Positions 6,301-12,313 of a stretch of 12,313 bases of DNA are shown here, in pieces. The position numbers and the translations under genes were made by a program. The notes under the pieces are model-generated. The model searched no databases, was not told the DNA's origin, and saw nothing but the letters and a program-made list of their open reading frames with translations. Source of the stretch: Planctomycetota bacterium (GTDB lineage Bacteria > Planctomycetota > Brocadiia > JAJRTI01). Location of the stretch: the NCBI GenBank assembly GCA_024278415.1, contig JAJRTI010001000.1, forward strand, positions 1 to 12,313. Direction: 5' to 3'. Numbering within the stretch: the stretch's first letter is position 1; each line of letters opens with the position of its first letter.

Positions 6301-8091
6301 ACGCGGAAGGAGACCGCCGTGCTCAAGGGCCACCAGCGGGGAGTCACCGGCCTGGCGTTCCACCCCACAAAAGGCCTGCTCGCAACCGCGGCCCGCGATG
6401 GCTCGGTGCGGCTCTGGCAAGTGCCGGCCGGCAAGCCGGCTGGCGTGCTCAAGCTTGGCCGGCGCGAGGGCTACGCCGTCGACTTCAGCCCGGACGGGCG
6501 ATGGCTCGCCGCCGCAAGCGGGAACCAGCCGCGCGTGTACGCATGGGACATCAAGAGAGGCGCGGCCAAACGCGTGGTGCTGTTGGAGACCGGCGCGCCG
6601 ACGTACCGCTGCCGGTTCAGCGCCGACGGCCATTGGCTCCTTGCGCGCCCCAACTCGGGCGGCGTGAAGACGTTTCGCATGCCCAAGGGCGAAGACGTGT
6701 CCGTGGCCAAGGGCTACGCGTCGCGGGTCCAGTCGCTTGCGATCACGCGCGACGGCTCGCGCTTGGCCTACCAGGCGGGTGTGACGCGCATCGTGAGCCT
6801 GGGCCAGCGCCGCGCGCGCGCGGCGACCGTCCCGCGGAACACGACGCGCTACACGCCCCTGGCCTTCACGCCTGATGGGAAACGCCTGGCCTGCACGTAC
6901 CGCAACGAAGTGTGGCTGGTCAGCGGGCGCACGGGCCGCCGCGTGGCGTCCTACGCTCCGTACAAGCGCACCTCCGTCTCCGTGTTCCAGTGGAACGCGG
7001 ACGGGTCGAGGCTCGCGTGCGGGTTGCGCACCGGCGACGTGTGCGTCTGGCTCCGAAACGAAGGCACCCAGCTCAACATGGCCACAAAGCTCCCGCGCTA
7101 CGTGGCCGCGGTCGCGATCACCCCCGACGGCAAGCAGGTTGCCGCGACGGACCGCCGCGGCACGGTGAAGCTTTGGAACGGCGCGACGGGCGCGGAGGCC
7201 GGCAAGATCTCGAGCATGGCTCTGCGGCTCGTGTACGCGCCGAACGGCGACTGGCTCGCCTGCGGGGAGCAGCAGAGCATTAGCCTGTTCGATCCCCACT
7301 CGCGCCAGAAGCTTCGCCGCATCCCTCTGGGCGACTTGAGCCTGACCGATATGGCGGTGTCAGGCGACGGCAAGTGGCTGGTCGTGGGGGGCGACGATGG
7401 CCGCGTGCGCGTGGTGGACGCGGAGTCAGGCGAGACCATGTACGAGTTCGCGGACCATCGGGACACGGTAACCAGTGTGGCGGTGTCGTCGGCCGCCCCT
7501 CCCGTGATCGCGGCGGGTTCCAACGATGGCTCCGTCTGCGTTTGGCGATCGGGCGCGGGCCAAGTCTCAGGCAGCAACCCTGGCGCGGCGGAACTGGCGT
7601 GGCTGGAGAAGATGTTTGCGGGCGAACTCGCGCAGCAGCCCGTGGTGGCGGACCTGGACATGGGCAACGTGGTGTTTGCGGGCGACAACGTGCTCGAAGT
7701 CGACGCGGCCGACGTGGCGCCCGCGCCGGCATGGGTCGCGGGCGCGCAGTTGCTGTGGGAGCCAAACGAAGCGGGGGAAGAGCTTGGCCTCGCGGTCGCC
7801 GCGCCGGCCGCCGGCACGTACCGTATTGCCGCGCGCGTGGTCAAAGGCCCGCGTGGAGCGACGCTGCAACTGCGAGTCAAGGGCGAGGACGTGGGCGATC
7901 CGCAAACGTGCAAGGCCGATTCGGCCGAGCCGGCAGAGGTCGTGGAGTTCGGCTCGTGCACGCTGGCGGAAGGCAAGAACGAACTGCGCTTCGTGGCCGA
8001 AGGCGCGGCGGATGCGGTGAAGGGCGCGCAAGTGGGGATCGATGCCATCATCCTATGGCCCCAGGCCGCGGCGGCCGGCGACGCGGGATGA
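3394..8091 (+). CDS. Zinc ribbon-Ser/Thr kinase-TM-WD40 (about 14 blades)-CBM-like giant protein
   Basis: The 1565-aa product has in order: a zinc ribbon (Cys8, Cys11, Cys28, Cys31); a Hanks-type kinase (about 64-325); a membrane helix (about 349-368); an Ala/Pro/Gln/Thr-rich linker (370-485); a helical region with an SH3-like beta segment near 560-610; WD40 repeats (about 811-1387); and a beta-sandwich (about 1440-1560) resembling C-terminal modules of planctomycete DUF2961-type proteins. The kinase keeps the Gly loop GQGAMG (73-78), Lys95, HRD Asp187, Asn192, Asp205 (DLG) and GTPEYMSPE. However, Ala114 stands where the alpha-C Glu is expected and His189 replaces the catalytic-loop Lys, so activity may be altered. 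Topology places kinase inside and propellers outside the membrane. ATG 3394 is preferred over an in-frame TTG at 3352. It is a single-gene unit behind a strong promoter; the signal sensed is unknown. Confidence 0.9.
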   Translation: MADVTLYCPNCNIQFPTDGYDPERAYECPRCHGGLVLPQAGAGSGARRRVELGDEDLLPQQRLGPYRILRKLGQGAMGAVYQAEHTGLHRQCALKVLDRELAAMPGVPEAFHRAAGAAVQHPCIAKVYGAGEAEGRHFVEAEYVEGEDLQTRVSFDGRMSVTDATTIIREAAIALGAAHAQGAVHRDIHPANIMVATDGTLKLTDLGLIAAAQGQGQAAAGAVVGTPEYMSPEQFEVAPVDARSDIYSLGITYLFLLTGQPPFTGSSALSIMIQHKSEPVPDPRVMRRDLPPTVCHVIRKCMAKDPSERYQTCEQLVTDLDGVLEWEVQMGAGGVGALSAKPPLHRRVGFLVACAAAAIAIACVGGWLLRGRGPGKPRRPDSGQTAPLVSSGQAATATAAATQTVAAQNLAGGGQAAPDAGAKTATVAPLPGAATQTAAAQPDEEHHTAPPGDAAPKLAGGGKEPKPDKKPKVRELAGPLHAAPKVDVAAAETQAAIDALDEQLAKLASEREYDKALRVCTEAAAMSGAVAQHAQAWREQIEACQQVVEQARGHAQSLVGKTYRLPVKVGKKGRMTLTGVVEKFEDDMLFLRVGSMVKIVRFAQLGPEALITLSSGDQTPSAPAMVQHARLLLVEGREKEAGLTLQRVERVAQGDADTQQALAKARAFLSLWQAREERAEQERLASAAIQQLKQTFVSGDWKSVPDAAAKLKKTFAETQAFRRNARLADLLALSAKKRLALAETRKSKIKLWRRIGPRVAVPGVGGRHALQPAGWLQDAIMIANGAQLAVAHSFGVDLWSMSQRKILRRLDGHTAAVTVLARSPDGSRLATGSRDQTVCLWDTATGERQHVLKGRQGSITALAFSPDGSLLATGSADAQVRLWDVATGQGVAQLQGHKHWVLSIRFSPDGKHLLTRSYDRTAKVWDVAARRILFSVNAGRGVRQAEIDPAGKLVAVGCQDGTVRLWDIRTRKETAVLKGHQRGVTGLAFHPTKGLLATAARDGSVRLWQVPAGKPAGVLKLGRREGYAVDFSPDGRWLAAASGNQPRVYAWDIKRGAAKRVVLLETGAPTYRCRFSADGHWLLARPNSGGVKTFRMPKGEDVSVAKGYASRVQSLAITRDGSRLAYQAGVTRIVSLGQRRARAATVPRNTTRYTPLAFTPDGKRLACTYRNEVWLVSGRTGRRVASYAPYKRTSVSVFQWNADGSRLACGLRTGDVCVWLRNEGTQLNMATKLPRYVAAVAITPDGKQVAATDRRGTVKLWNGATGAEAGKISSMALRLVYAPNGDWLACGEQQSISLFDPHSRQKLRRIPLGDLSLTDMAVSGDGKWLVVGGDDGRVRVVDAESGETMYEFADHRDTVTSVAVSSAAPPVIAAGSNDGSVCVWRSGAGQVSGSNPGAAELAWLEKMFAGELAQQPVVADLDMGNVVFAGDNVLEVDAADVAPAPAWVAGAQLLWEPNEAGEELGLAVAAPAAGTYRIAARVVKGPRGATLQLRVKGEDVGDPQTCKADSAEPAEVVEFGSCTLAEGKNELRFVAEGAADAVKGAQVGIDAIILWPQAAAAGDAG
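5824..7554 (+). repeat. Array of about 14 WD40 repeats within the kinase gene
   Basis: Fourteen successive units of about 41 residues are readable, from DGHTAAVTVLARSPDG to NDGSVCVW. The best units (1-3 and 5) show the GH...SPDG...LATGS.D..V.LWD pattern. Units 6-12 are degenerate and lack GH or WD. A further diverged unit (ending VDLWSMSQRKILRRL) precedes the first. Fourteen blades would make two seven-bladed propellers, a likely protein-binding platform. Confidence 0.88.
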
Positions 8092-8188
8092 GGGCGGGTT
8101 CGCCTACCGCGCACGCGGGACACGTACGAGATGGAGCCGACAAGCGACACGCCGGGCCTGCGCGCACATGGCCTTCGGAAGTGTGGCC

Positions 8189-8197
8189 TGGTATACT
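8189..8197 (+). promoter_or_regulatory. Possible extended -10 promoter for the ferredoxin gene
   Basis: TG-G-TATACT is an extended -10 element (TGnTATAAT-like, one central mismatch) 46 nt upstream of ATG 8244. No -35 hexamer is evident, which is usual for extended -10 promoters. The expected transcription start is near 8204. Confidence 0.45.
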
Positions 8198-8243
8198 CTT
8201 GCATTGTCCTGGCCCACCCTAACGCTATGAACGGCAACGCACC

Positions 8244-8435
8244 ATGGACAACCCACTGCCCAAAATCATCATCAACCCAGACAAATGCTGCGCAAGCGGC
8301 GAGTGCGTGAAGGTCTGCCCGGAGCGTGCGATCTCCATCCAAGACGGGAAGGCCGTGGTCGACTTCGAGTTGTGCGACCTGGACGGGCTGTGCATCCCCG
8401 CGTGCCCGCATGGGGCCATATCGATTGAGGGCTAG
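8244..8435 (+). CDS. Small ferredoxin with two Fe-S motifs, each lacking the second Cys
   Basis: The 63-aa protein has the fold and length of a bacterial 2[4Fe-4S] ferredoxin, an electron carrier of the cytoplasm. Motif one is Cys15-Cys16-Ala-Ser18-Gly-Glu-Cys21-xxx-Cys25-Pro; motif two is Cys44-Asp-Leu-Asp47-Gly-Leu-Cys50-xxx-Cys54-Pro. In the usual CxxCxxCxxxCP spacing, the second Cys is thus Ser18 in one and Asp47 in the other. Asp at this place is known from the Pyrococcus furiosus ferredoxin, where it ligates or caps a 4Fe cluster. Clusters may be 3Fe, or 4Fe with an oxygen ligand; Cys16 is a possible substitute. It stands alone between the kinase and MFS genes, with a weak ribosome binding site. 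Redox partner is unknown. Confidence 0.88.
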   Translation: MDNPLPKIIINPDKCCASGECVKVCPERAISIQDGKAVVDFELCDLDGLCIPACPHGAISIEG

Positions 8436-8451
8436 CCGGGCGGCGACGTGA

Positions 8452-8479
8452 TTGACAGGGGGGGGCAGTCTGATCTAAT
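8452..8479 (+). promoter_or_regulatory. Sigma70-type promoter for the MFS-HEAT gene, with G-run spacer
   Basis: TTGACA (8452-8457) is a perfect -35. TCTAAT (8474-8479, five of six matches) follows after 16 bp. The spacer starts with G8 (8458-8465). Transcription would start near 8486, about 80 nt before ATG 8566. The G-run spacer resembles that of the kinase promoter. Confidence 0.65.
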
Positions 8480-8565
8480 ACGCGCGTCTTTTCCGTGTCC
8501 CGTGTTCACTTGCGCGTGCCCCCGCGCCTGTTGCGTGGCGCTGGGGCGAACGGCCATCGGAATCC

Positions 8566-10854
8566 ATGAACGCCAGCGACACCCACGGTGCGCGTCCCTT
8601 CACCCGCAGGCAGACCGTCGTTGGCCTGCGCTGGATGCTCGCCACCGCCGCACTCTGGGGGGCGTACACGCCCATCGCCTCGGTCTCGGGGTCCATCTTC
8701 ACCGGCTTCGCGCTCTGGCTGGGCGCGTCGGCATCGCGCATCGCGATGCTGTCTGCCATGTTCTACCTGGCCGGCCTCGTGCAGCCGTTCTCGCTTTTTC
8801 TGACCAACCGCGTTGCGAACAAGAAGTTTTTCCTGGTCATTGCCGGCTCGGCCGAGATCGTACTCACGCTCTCGGTCGTAGGCATCCCGGAGGTCCTGCC
8901 GCCACAATGGCGCGTCGCGGCTCTGGCCACGATGGTGCTGCTGGGCTTTACCGCGTCGAACCTGCTGCTGCCGACGTACAACACCTGGATGTCGACGCTT
9001 ATCCCGGAGCCCATCCGCGGCAGGTACCTCAGCAAGCGAACCGCGGTGTTGTACGCCTCCATGATCGTGTTCGGGTACGCCGCGTCGCGGTTCATCGACG
9101 CGTTCCCGGAGGAGTCGCGTTACACGGGCTTCGTCTGCGTTTTCGTGTTCGGCATCGTCATGGGCATTGCGGGCTATCTTGCCGCGGGCCAGGCGCCTTC
9201 GCCGCCGATGCAGCGAGTCATGCCCCTGCGCTTTGGCGACATCTTGCGCGTGCCGGTGCGCGACCGCGCGTTCGGCAAGTTCCTGGCCTTCTACGCGGCT
9301 TGGGTGGTCGGCGCCGGTTTCAGCATCCCCTTCATTAGCGTCTTCCTGCTGAAGGAGTTGGGGCTGCCTTACGCGCACATCGCGCTGTACACCAACATCT
9401 GCATGGCGGTCATGATCGTGGGGTTCCAGTTCTGGGGCCGCATCGTGGACCTGATGGGGGCCAAGAACGTCTTGCGCGTGGGCATGGCATTCCGAGTGGT
9501 CTTGCCCCTGGGCTGGGCGGCCACCTATGTGGGCAACTACCGGTGGCTGACGCCGGCGGTCATGGCGCTATCGGGCCTCACGTTTTCGGCCGTGACTGTT
9601 GCGTTCAACACCATGCTCTACGACATGGTGCCGGACGACGAGCGCAAGCCGGCCTACTTCGCCAGTTGGGCCGCGGCCATCAGCCTCATCGGCGCGGGCA
9701 CGTACCTGTTCAGCGGCTGGCTTGTGGAGCGGCTGGACGGTATGCACGTGCTGTTTGGCATGGAATTTAGCCACCTCAAGATCATGTTCCTGCTGAGCGC
9801 GGCCGTGCTGGTGCTGCCGAACCTCATCCTCTTCCTGGTGCCGGACCCGCGTCGGGCCAGGCCCGGGCACACGTGGAGCGTCATGTGGCGCGGCAACCCA
9901 TTGGCCTTCGCCTACAGTTCATACGCGTTCTCGCTCGCCACAAGCGAGGCCGGCCGCGCGGCCGCGGCCAGGGCCATGGGCCGGTCGCGGAGCCCCATGG
10001 CCATCGACCCGCTGGTGAGCGCGCTGTCTGATCCCAGCTACAAAGTGCGCCGGGCAGCCGCGCAAGGCCTGGGCGAAACCCGGCAGATCGCGGCCGTGGA
10101 GCCCCTGGCCGACCAGCTCCACGACGAGGAATCGGATATCCGCGACGAAGCCGCGGAGGCGCTGGGCCGCATCGCCACACCGAAGGCCGTCGAGCCCCTG
10201 CTGAACGCGATGAACGCGAACGACCTGCGGATCCGCATCAGCGCGATTCGCGCGCTGGCCGGCATGGCCACGCCGGAAATCCAGGAACGCCTCATGGCGA
10301 AGTTCTCCGGTCCGTTCGAGCCGGGCATCTTTCCTGCCCTGGCCGAGGCCCTCAGCGACGCGCAAGATCTGCGCATCGTCGTGCCCACGATCCAGGCCAC
10401 ACGCCGGTTCCGGTCGCCCGTCATCCGCCTCCAGCTTCTCGAATGCGTCTGCCGGGCGCTGGGCGCGGGCGCGCTGTTCTACAAGCTTGTGTCGCAAGAC
10501 GACCTTGCGCGCACCGATCGGCTCTGCCGGCTCCTGCGCCGCGTGCGGCGGCGTCTGAGCGAGAGTCGCGCTCTGCCTTCGGGCGACCGCTGCGCCTTGC
10601 TCCAACTTCTGGGCGAAGTGACGGAACACTTCGAGGAGGAGCGCTATGGCGAGGCGCTTGAGGCGGCCAGGGCCTTGGCCCAACGGGCGAGGCAAGGCTC
10701 GCCGTCGCCTGTGGCCGCGGCCTGCGCGGACGCCATTTCCGCGTTCGTCGATGCCTCCATCGGCGATGCGCCGTCGACGCCCGTAATTATCGAGCGGGCG
10801 CGGGAGGTGTTCCCCATGCTGTGTGTGCGGCAGTTGCTGGAACACTTGAGTTGA
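8566..10854 (+). CDS. MFS transporter fused to C-terminal HEAT repeats
   Basis: The 762-aa protein begins with a major-facilitator-type membrane domain of about 12 helices (residues about 20-430). Loop motifs include NRVANKKFF after helix 2 and IPEPIRGRYLSKR between helices 4 and 5, as in a planctomycete-common MFS group of unknown substrate. From about residue 478 come HEAT-like repeats (DPLVSALSDPSYKVRRAAAQGLGE, then two clear units and degenerate ones to about 620), then a helical tail of about 140 residues with two Arg-rich stretches. The HEAT part should lie in the cytoplasm and may bind a partner protein. The normal MFS length is about 400, so the fusion is nearly twice the usual size. 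No frameshift is seen. ATG 8566 is the first start of the frame; the ribosome binding site is weak. Substrate cannot be predicted. Confidence 0.87.
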   Translation: MNASDTHGARPFTRRQTVVGLRWMLATAALWGAYTPIASVSGSIFTGFALWLGASASRIAMLSAMFYLAGLVQPFSLFLTNRVANKKFFLVIAGSAEIVLTLSVVGIPEVLPPQWRVAALATMVLLGFTASNLLLPTYNTWMSTLIPEPIRGRYLSKRTAVLYASMIVFGYAASRFIDAFPEESRYTGFVCVFVFGIVMGIAGYLAAGQAPSPPMQRVMPLRFGDILRVPVRDRAFGKFLAFYAAWVVGAGFSIPFISVFLLKELGLPYAHIALYTNICMAVMIVGFQFWGRIVDLMGAKNVLRVGMAFRVVLPLGWAATYVGNYRWLTPAVMALSGLTFSAVTVAFNTMLYDMVPDDERKPAYFASWAAAISLIGAGTYLFSGWLVERLDGMHVLFGMEFSHLKIMFLLSAAVLVLPNLILFLVPDPRRARPGHTWSVMWRGNPLAFAYSSYAFSLATSEAGRAAAARAMGRSRSPMAIDPLVSALSDPSYKVRRAAAQGLGETRQIAAVEPLADQLHDEESDIRDEAAEALGRIATPKAVEPLLNAMNANDLRIRISAIRALAGMATPEIQERLMAKFSGPFEPGIFPALAEALSDAQDLRIVVPTIQATRRFRSPVIRLQLLECVCRALGAGALFYKLVSQDDLARTDRLCRLLRRVRRRLSESRALPSGDRCALLQLLGEVTEHFEEERYGEALEAARALAQRARQGSPSPVAAACADAISAFVDASIGDAPSTPVIIERAREVFPMLCVRQLLEHLS
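9997..10430 (+). repeat. HEAT-like repeat region of the MFS fusion
   Basis: At least three consecutive units of about 31 residues are visible, with the helix pattern PLxxxLxDxxxxVRxxAAxxLGxxxxxxAV. The later units lose the Asp-Arg pattern. The region is encoded in frame with the MFS part and is typical of protein-protein interaction scaffolds. Confidence 0.7.
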
Positions 10855-10865
10855 AAGCGGGGGGC

Positions 10866-10894
10866 TTGCATTTCCGGGCCTTATGTCACATAGT
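10866..10894 (+). promoter_or_regulatory. Weak candidate promoter for the UroD-like gene
   Basis: TTGCAT (10866-10871) and CATAGT (10889-10894) are 17 bp apart, each with four of six consensus matches. The 105-bp gap between the MFS stop and the next gene suggests an own promoter, but the match is modest. Confidence 0.25.
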
Positions 10895-10959
10895 TGTCGT
10901 GGTTCAGATGCCGCGCTGGCGTCCATCGCACCGCCCCTGACATTGCCCGAGGCTACCCC

Positions 10960-12066
10960 ATGTCCATGACCCGCAAACAACGCTTCGAGGCCGCCATTCG
11001 ATGCGAGGAGGTCGACCGACTCCCTTTCTGGGTGAAGGTTTTCGGCGGCTCGTACCGGCAGTTCCAGGCCCCCAAGTTCCGCGACATGCCCGAGTTGGAG
11101 TTGGCCGACTTGCTCCAACTCGAACACATGGCCGGCGGACCCGTGCCCGTGCGATGCCGCAACGCCAAGGTGGCCGAGCGAAGCGAGCGGCACAACGGCA
11201 CGCGCGTCACACACATCGAGACGCCAGACGGCGCGATGCGCATGGCCAGCGGGTTCGACGCAGGCTCCCATTCATGGCACCCGATCGAGTTCCCCATCAA
11301 GAACCGCAACGACTTGCTCGCCATGCGCCATCGCTACGCGCATCGGCAGTACGAGTTCGATGCAGACCTGCTCGACAAGGCCCACGCGCGCATCCAGCAA
11401 GTCGGCGACCGCGGCATCGTGCACTGCGGCATGGCCGCCTCGCCGTTCATGGATCTTATCCAGCATCTCATCGGCCCCGAGAACACGTACTATTTCATGC
11501 AGGACTACCCCGACGAGTTCGACGAACTGGTCGGGGTCATGCACCAGGAGCGGCTGCGCCACCTGCGCCTCATCGTCGAGCACGCGCCGTACGACTACGT
11601 GGTCTCGGTCGAGAACACCTCCACCACGCTCATGTCGCCTGCCGTGTTCGAGCGTTACCCGTGCCGGCATCTCCGGGAGTACGCGGAGATCATCACCGCC
11701 GCGGGCAAGACGCACATCCTCCACCAGTGCGGCACCCTCAAGGCCTTGCTGCCCAAGATCAACGAGTTGCCGTCCAAGTGCATCGAGGCGTACTCGTCGC
11801 CGCCGGTGGGGGACACGACCCTCGCAGACCGCGCGCAGCTTGCGCCGGACACGTCCATTATCGGGGGCACGTGCGCGACGCTTTGGCTCCGGCCGCTGGA
11901 GTCGATCTGCGAGCAACTGGAGCGCGACTTCGACGAGGCCGGCGGCATCCGCGGCGTTGTGCTCACGAGCGCCGGCGTCATGCCGCCGGCGTGCCCGATC
12001 GAGAAGATCGCCAAGGTTGGGGAGTTCTGCCGCAGCTTGACGTGGGACCGGTTCTCGAGCAATTGA
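10960..12066 (+). CDS. Uroporphyrinogen decarboxylase (URO-D) family protein, probable corrinoid methyltransferase
   Basis: The 368-aa protein opens with MTRKQRFEAAIRCEEVDRLPFW, the standard start of MtaA/UroD-like proteins. His255-Gln-Cys257 in ILHQCG is the H-x-C zinc motif of methylcobamide:thiol methyltransferases, and TTLMSPAVFERY plus the C-terminal PPxxPIEKI are further family marks. The third zinc ligand in MtaA is a Cys shortly before the C-terminal PP; here that position is Gly, while Cys305 and Cys345 are nearby candidates. True haem-pathway UroD is less likely, because that enzyme does not need HxC. ATG 10960 was chosen because GAGG (10949-10952) lies 7 nt upstream; the in-frame ATG 10966 is the alternative. 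No corrinoid protein is encoded in the window, so substrate is open. Confidence 0.82.
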   Translation: MSMTRKQRFEAAIRCEEVDRLPFWVKVFGGSYRQFQAPKFRDMPELELADLLQLEHMAGGPVPVRCRNAKVAERSERHNGTRVTHIETPDGAMRMASGFDAGSHSWHPIEFPIKNRNDLLAMRHRYAHRQYEFDADLLDKAHARIQQVGDRGIVHCGMAASPFMDLIQHLIGPENTYYFMQDYPDEFDELVGVMHQERLRHLRLIVEHAPYDYVVSVENTSTTLMSPAVFERYPCRHLREYAEIITAAGKTHILHQCGTLKALLPKINELPSKCIEAYSSPPVGDTTLADRAQLAPDTSIIGGTCATLWLRPLESICEQLERDFDEAGGIRGVVLTSAGVMPPACPIEKIAKVGEFCRSLTWDRFSSN

Positions 12067-12092
12067 GCGGCGACACCTTGGACCCGCGCAGA

Positions 12093-12115
12093 CGCATTCT
12101 CGCCGGCGCATTCTC
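12093..12115. repeat. Short direct repeat CGCATTCTC
   Basis: Two exact 9-bp copies (12093-12101 and 12107-12115) lie 14 bp apart immediately after the UroD-like gene. This could be a chance event or a footprint of slippage. The rest of the 12067-12292 tail holds no gene I can support. Confidence 0.5.
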
Positions 12116-12292
12116 AAAAGATGGTCTTGGGGGAAAAGGGCGCCGGCCGGGGGCGTTCGCGCTGGAGCGCTACTAGTGTCGCGTCCCGCAAGTTCGTATG
12201 CCTATCTGAGTAGGTGGGGCTGTGCTTGGAGACCCGCGTCGTGCGATTGGCCAAACGCACGCCCACAACGCCACAGGGGGCGCAATTGTGCG

Positions 12293-12312
12293 CAAACCCC
12301 GAACGGGGTTTG
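12293..12312. repeat. Near loop-less hairpin at the window end
   Basis: CAAACCCCG (12293-12301) pairs exactly with CGGGGTTTG (12304-12312) around AA. The T3 in the right arm is not a terminator tract, and sequence after 12313 is not visible, so it could be a terminator stem whose T-run is cut off. A second small hairpin GCGCA-ATTG-TGCGC lies next to it at 12280-12293. Confidence 0.7.
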
Positions 12313-12313
12313 A

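Noticed and set aside
7098..8411. 437-codon - strand frame over the kinase end and ferredoxin
   Set aside because: It covers the antisense of the WD40 region, the beta-sandwich and the ferredoxin; Ser/Ala/Pro-rich with no domain.
10894..10959. Upstream TTG start for the UroD-like gene
   Set aside because: It would add 22 residues ahead of the standard MTRKQRF start and would overlap the candidate -10; ATG 10960 has GAGG at good distance.
9919..11271. 450-codon - strand frame across the MFS and UroD genes
   Set aside because: Spans an intergenic gap and two well-supported genes; no family features.
1..12313. CRISPR array, tRNA, rRNA or transposase gene
   Set aside because: No regularly spaced repeat-spacer pattern, cloverleaf, rRNA segment or DDE-type protein was seen on either strand.

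Overview
This is a GC-rich, gene-dense window, with every credible gene on the + strand. It looks like a Planctomycetota/PVC-type or Hydrogenedentota-like bacterium. The clues are a giant Hanks-type kinase fused to about 14 WD40 blades and a C-terminal carbohydrate-binding-like module, an MFS protein with a HEAT-repeat tail, and a UroD-family methyltransferase of the kind amplified in those lineages. This assignment is inferred from gene style; no rRNA or marker gene is present. Both ends of the window are self-complementary (a 46-bp perfect palindrome at 1-46 and a hairpin at 12293-12312), so the piece may be a contig broken at hairpins.

Region 1 (1-405) is non-coding and holds the palindrome, a 10-bp-stem hairpin and an AT-richer inverted/direct repeat. 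Region 2 (406-2878) is a tightly packed five-gene operon: a TusA-like sulfur carrier, an unrecognised 138-aa protein with a Cys-Cys-Gly-Gly-His-Pro motif, two half-size YeeE/YedE membrane proteins and a nucleoside-phosphorylase-like enzyme. The two membrane proteins together carry the three cysteines known from thiosulfate-transporting YeeE (TsuA), but the half holding the third cysteine is encoded first. The simplest reading is uptake of thiosulfate (or a similar sulfur or selenium species) by a two-subunit channel, with the TusA-like protein receiving the sulfur. The role of the phosphorylase is unknown.

Region 3 (2879-3393) is non-coding. It has a compact cluster of three hairpins (3166-3222), the first of which could terminate the operon, then an almost perfect sigma70-type promoter (TTGACC-N17-TATAAT) whose spacer contains a G-run and an inverted repeat. 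Region 4 (3394-8091) is one 1565-aa gene: zinc ribbon, Ser/Thr kinase, transmembrane helix, Ala/Pro/Thr linker, helical region, about 14 WD40 repeats and a beta-sandwich. Its kinase lacks the usual alpha-C Glu and has His for the catalytic-loop Lys.

Region 5 (8092-12313) holds a small two-motif ferredoxin in which the second Cys of both cluster motifs is replaced (Ser, Asp), an MFS-HEAT fusion and a UroD-like methyltransferase, each behind its own short intergenic gap. A second G-run promoter (TTGACA-N16-TCTAAT) precedes the MFS gene. These three are probably separate transcription units; nothing in the sequence ties them to one pathway.
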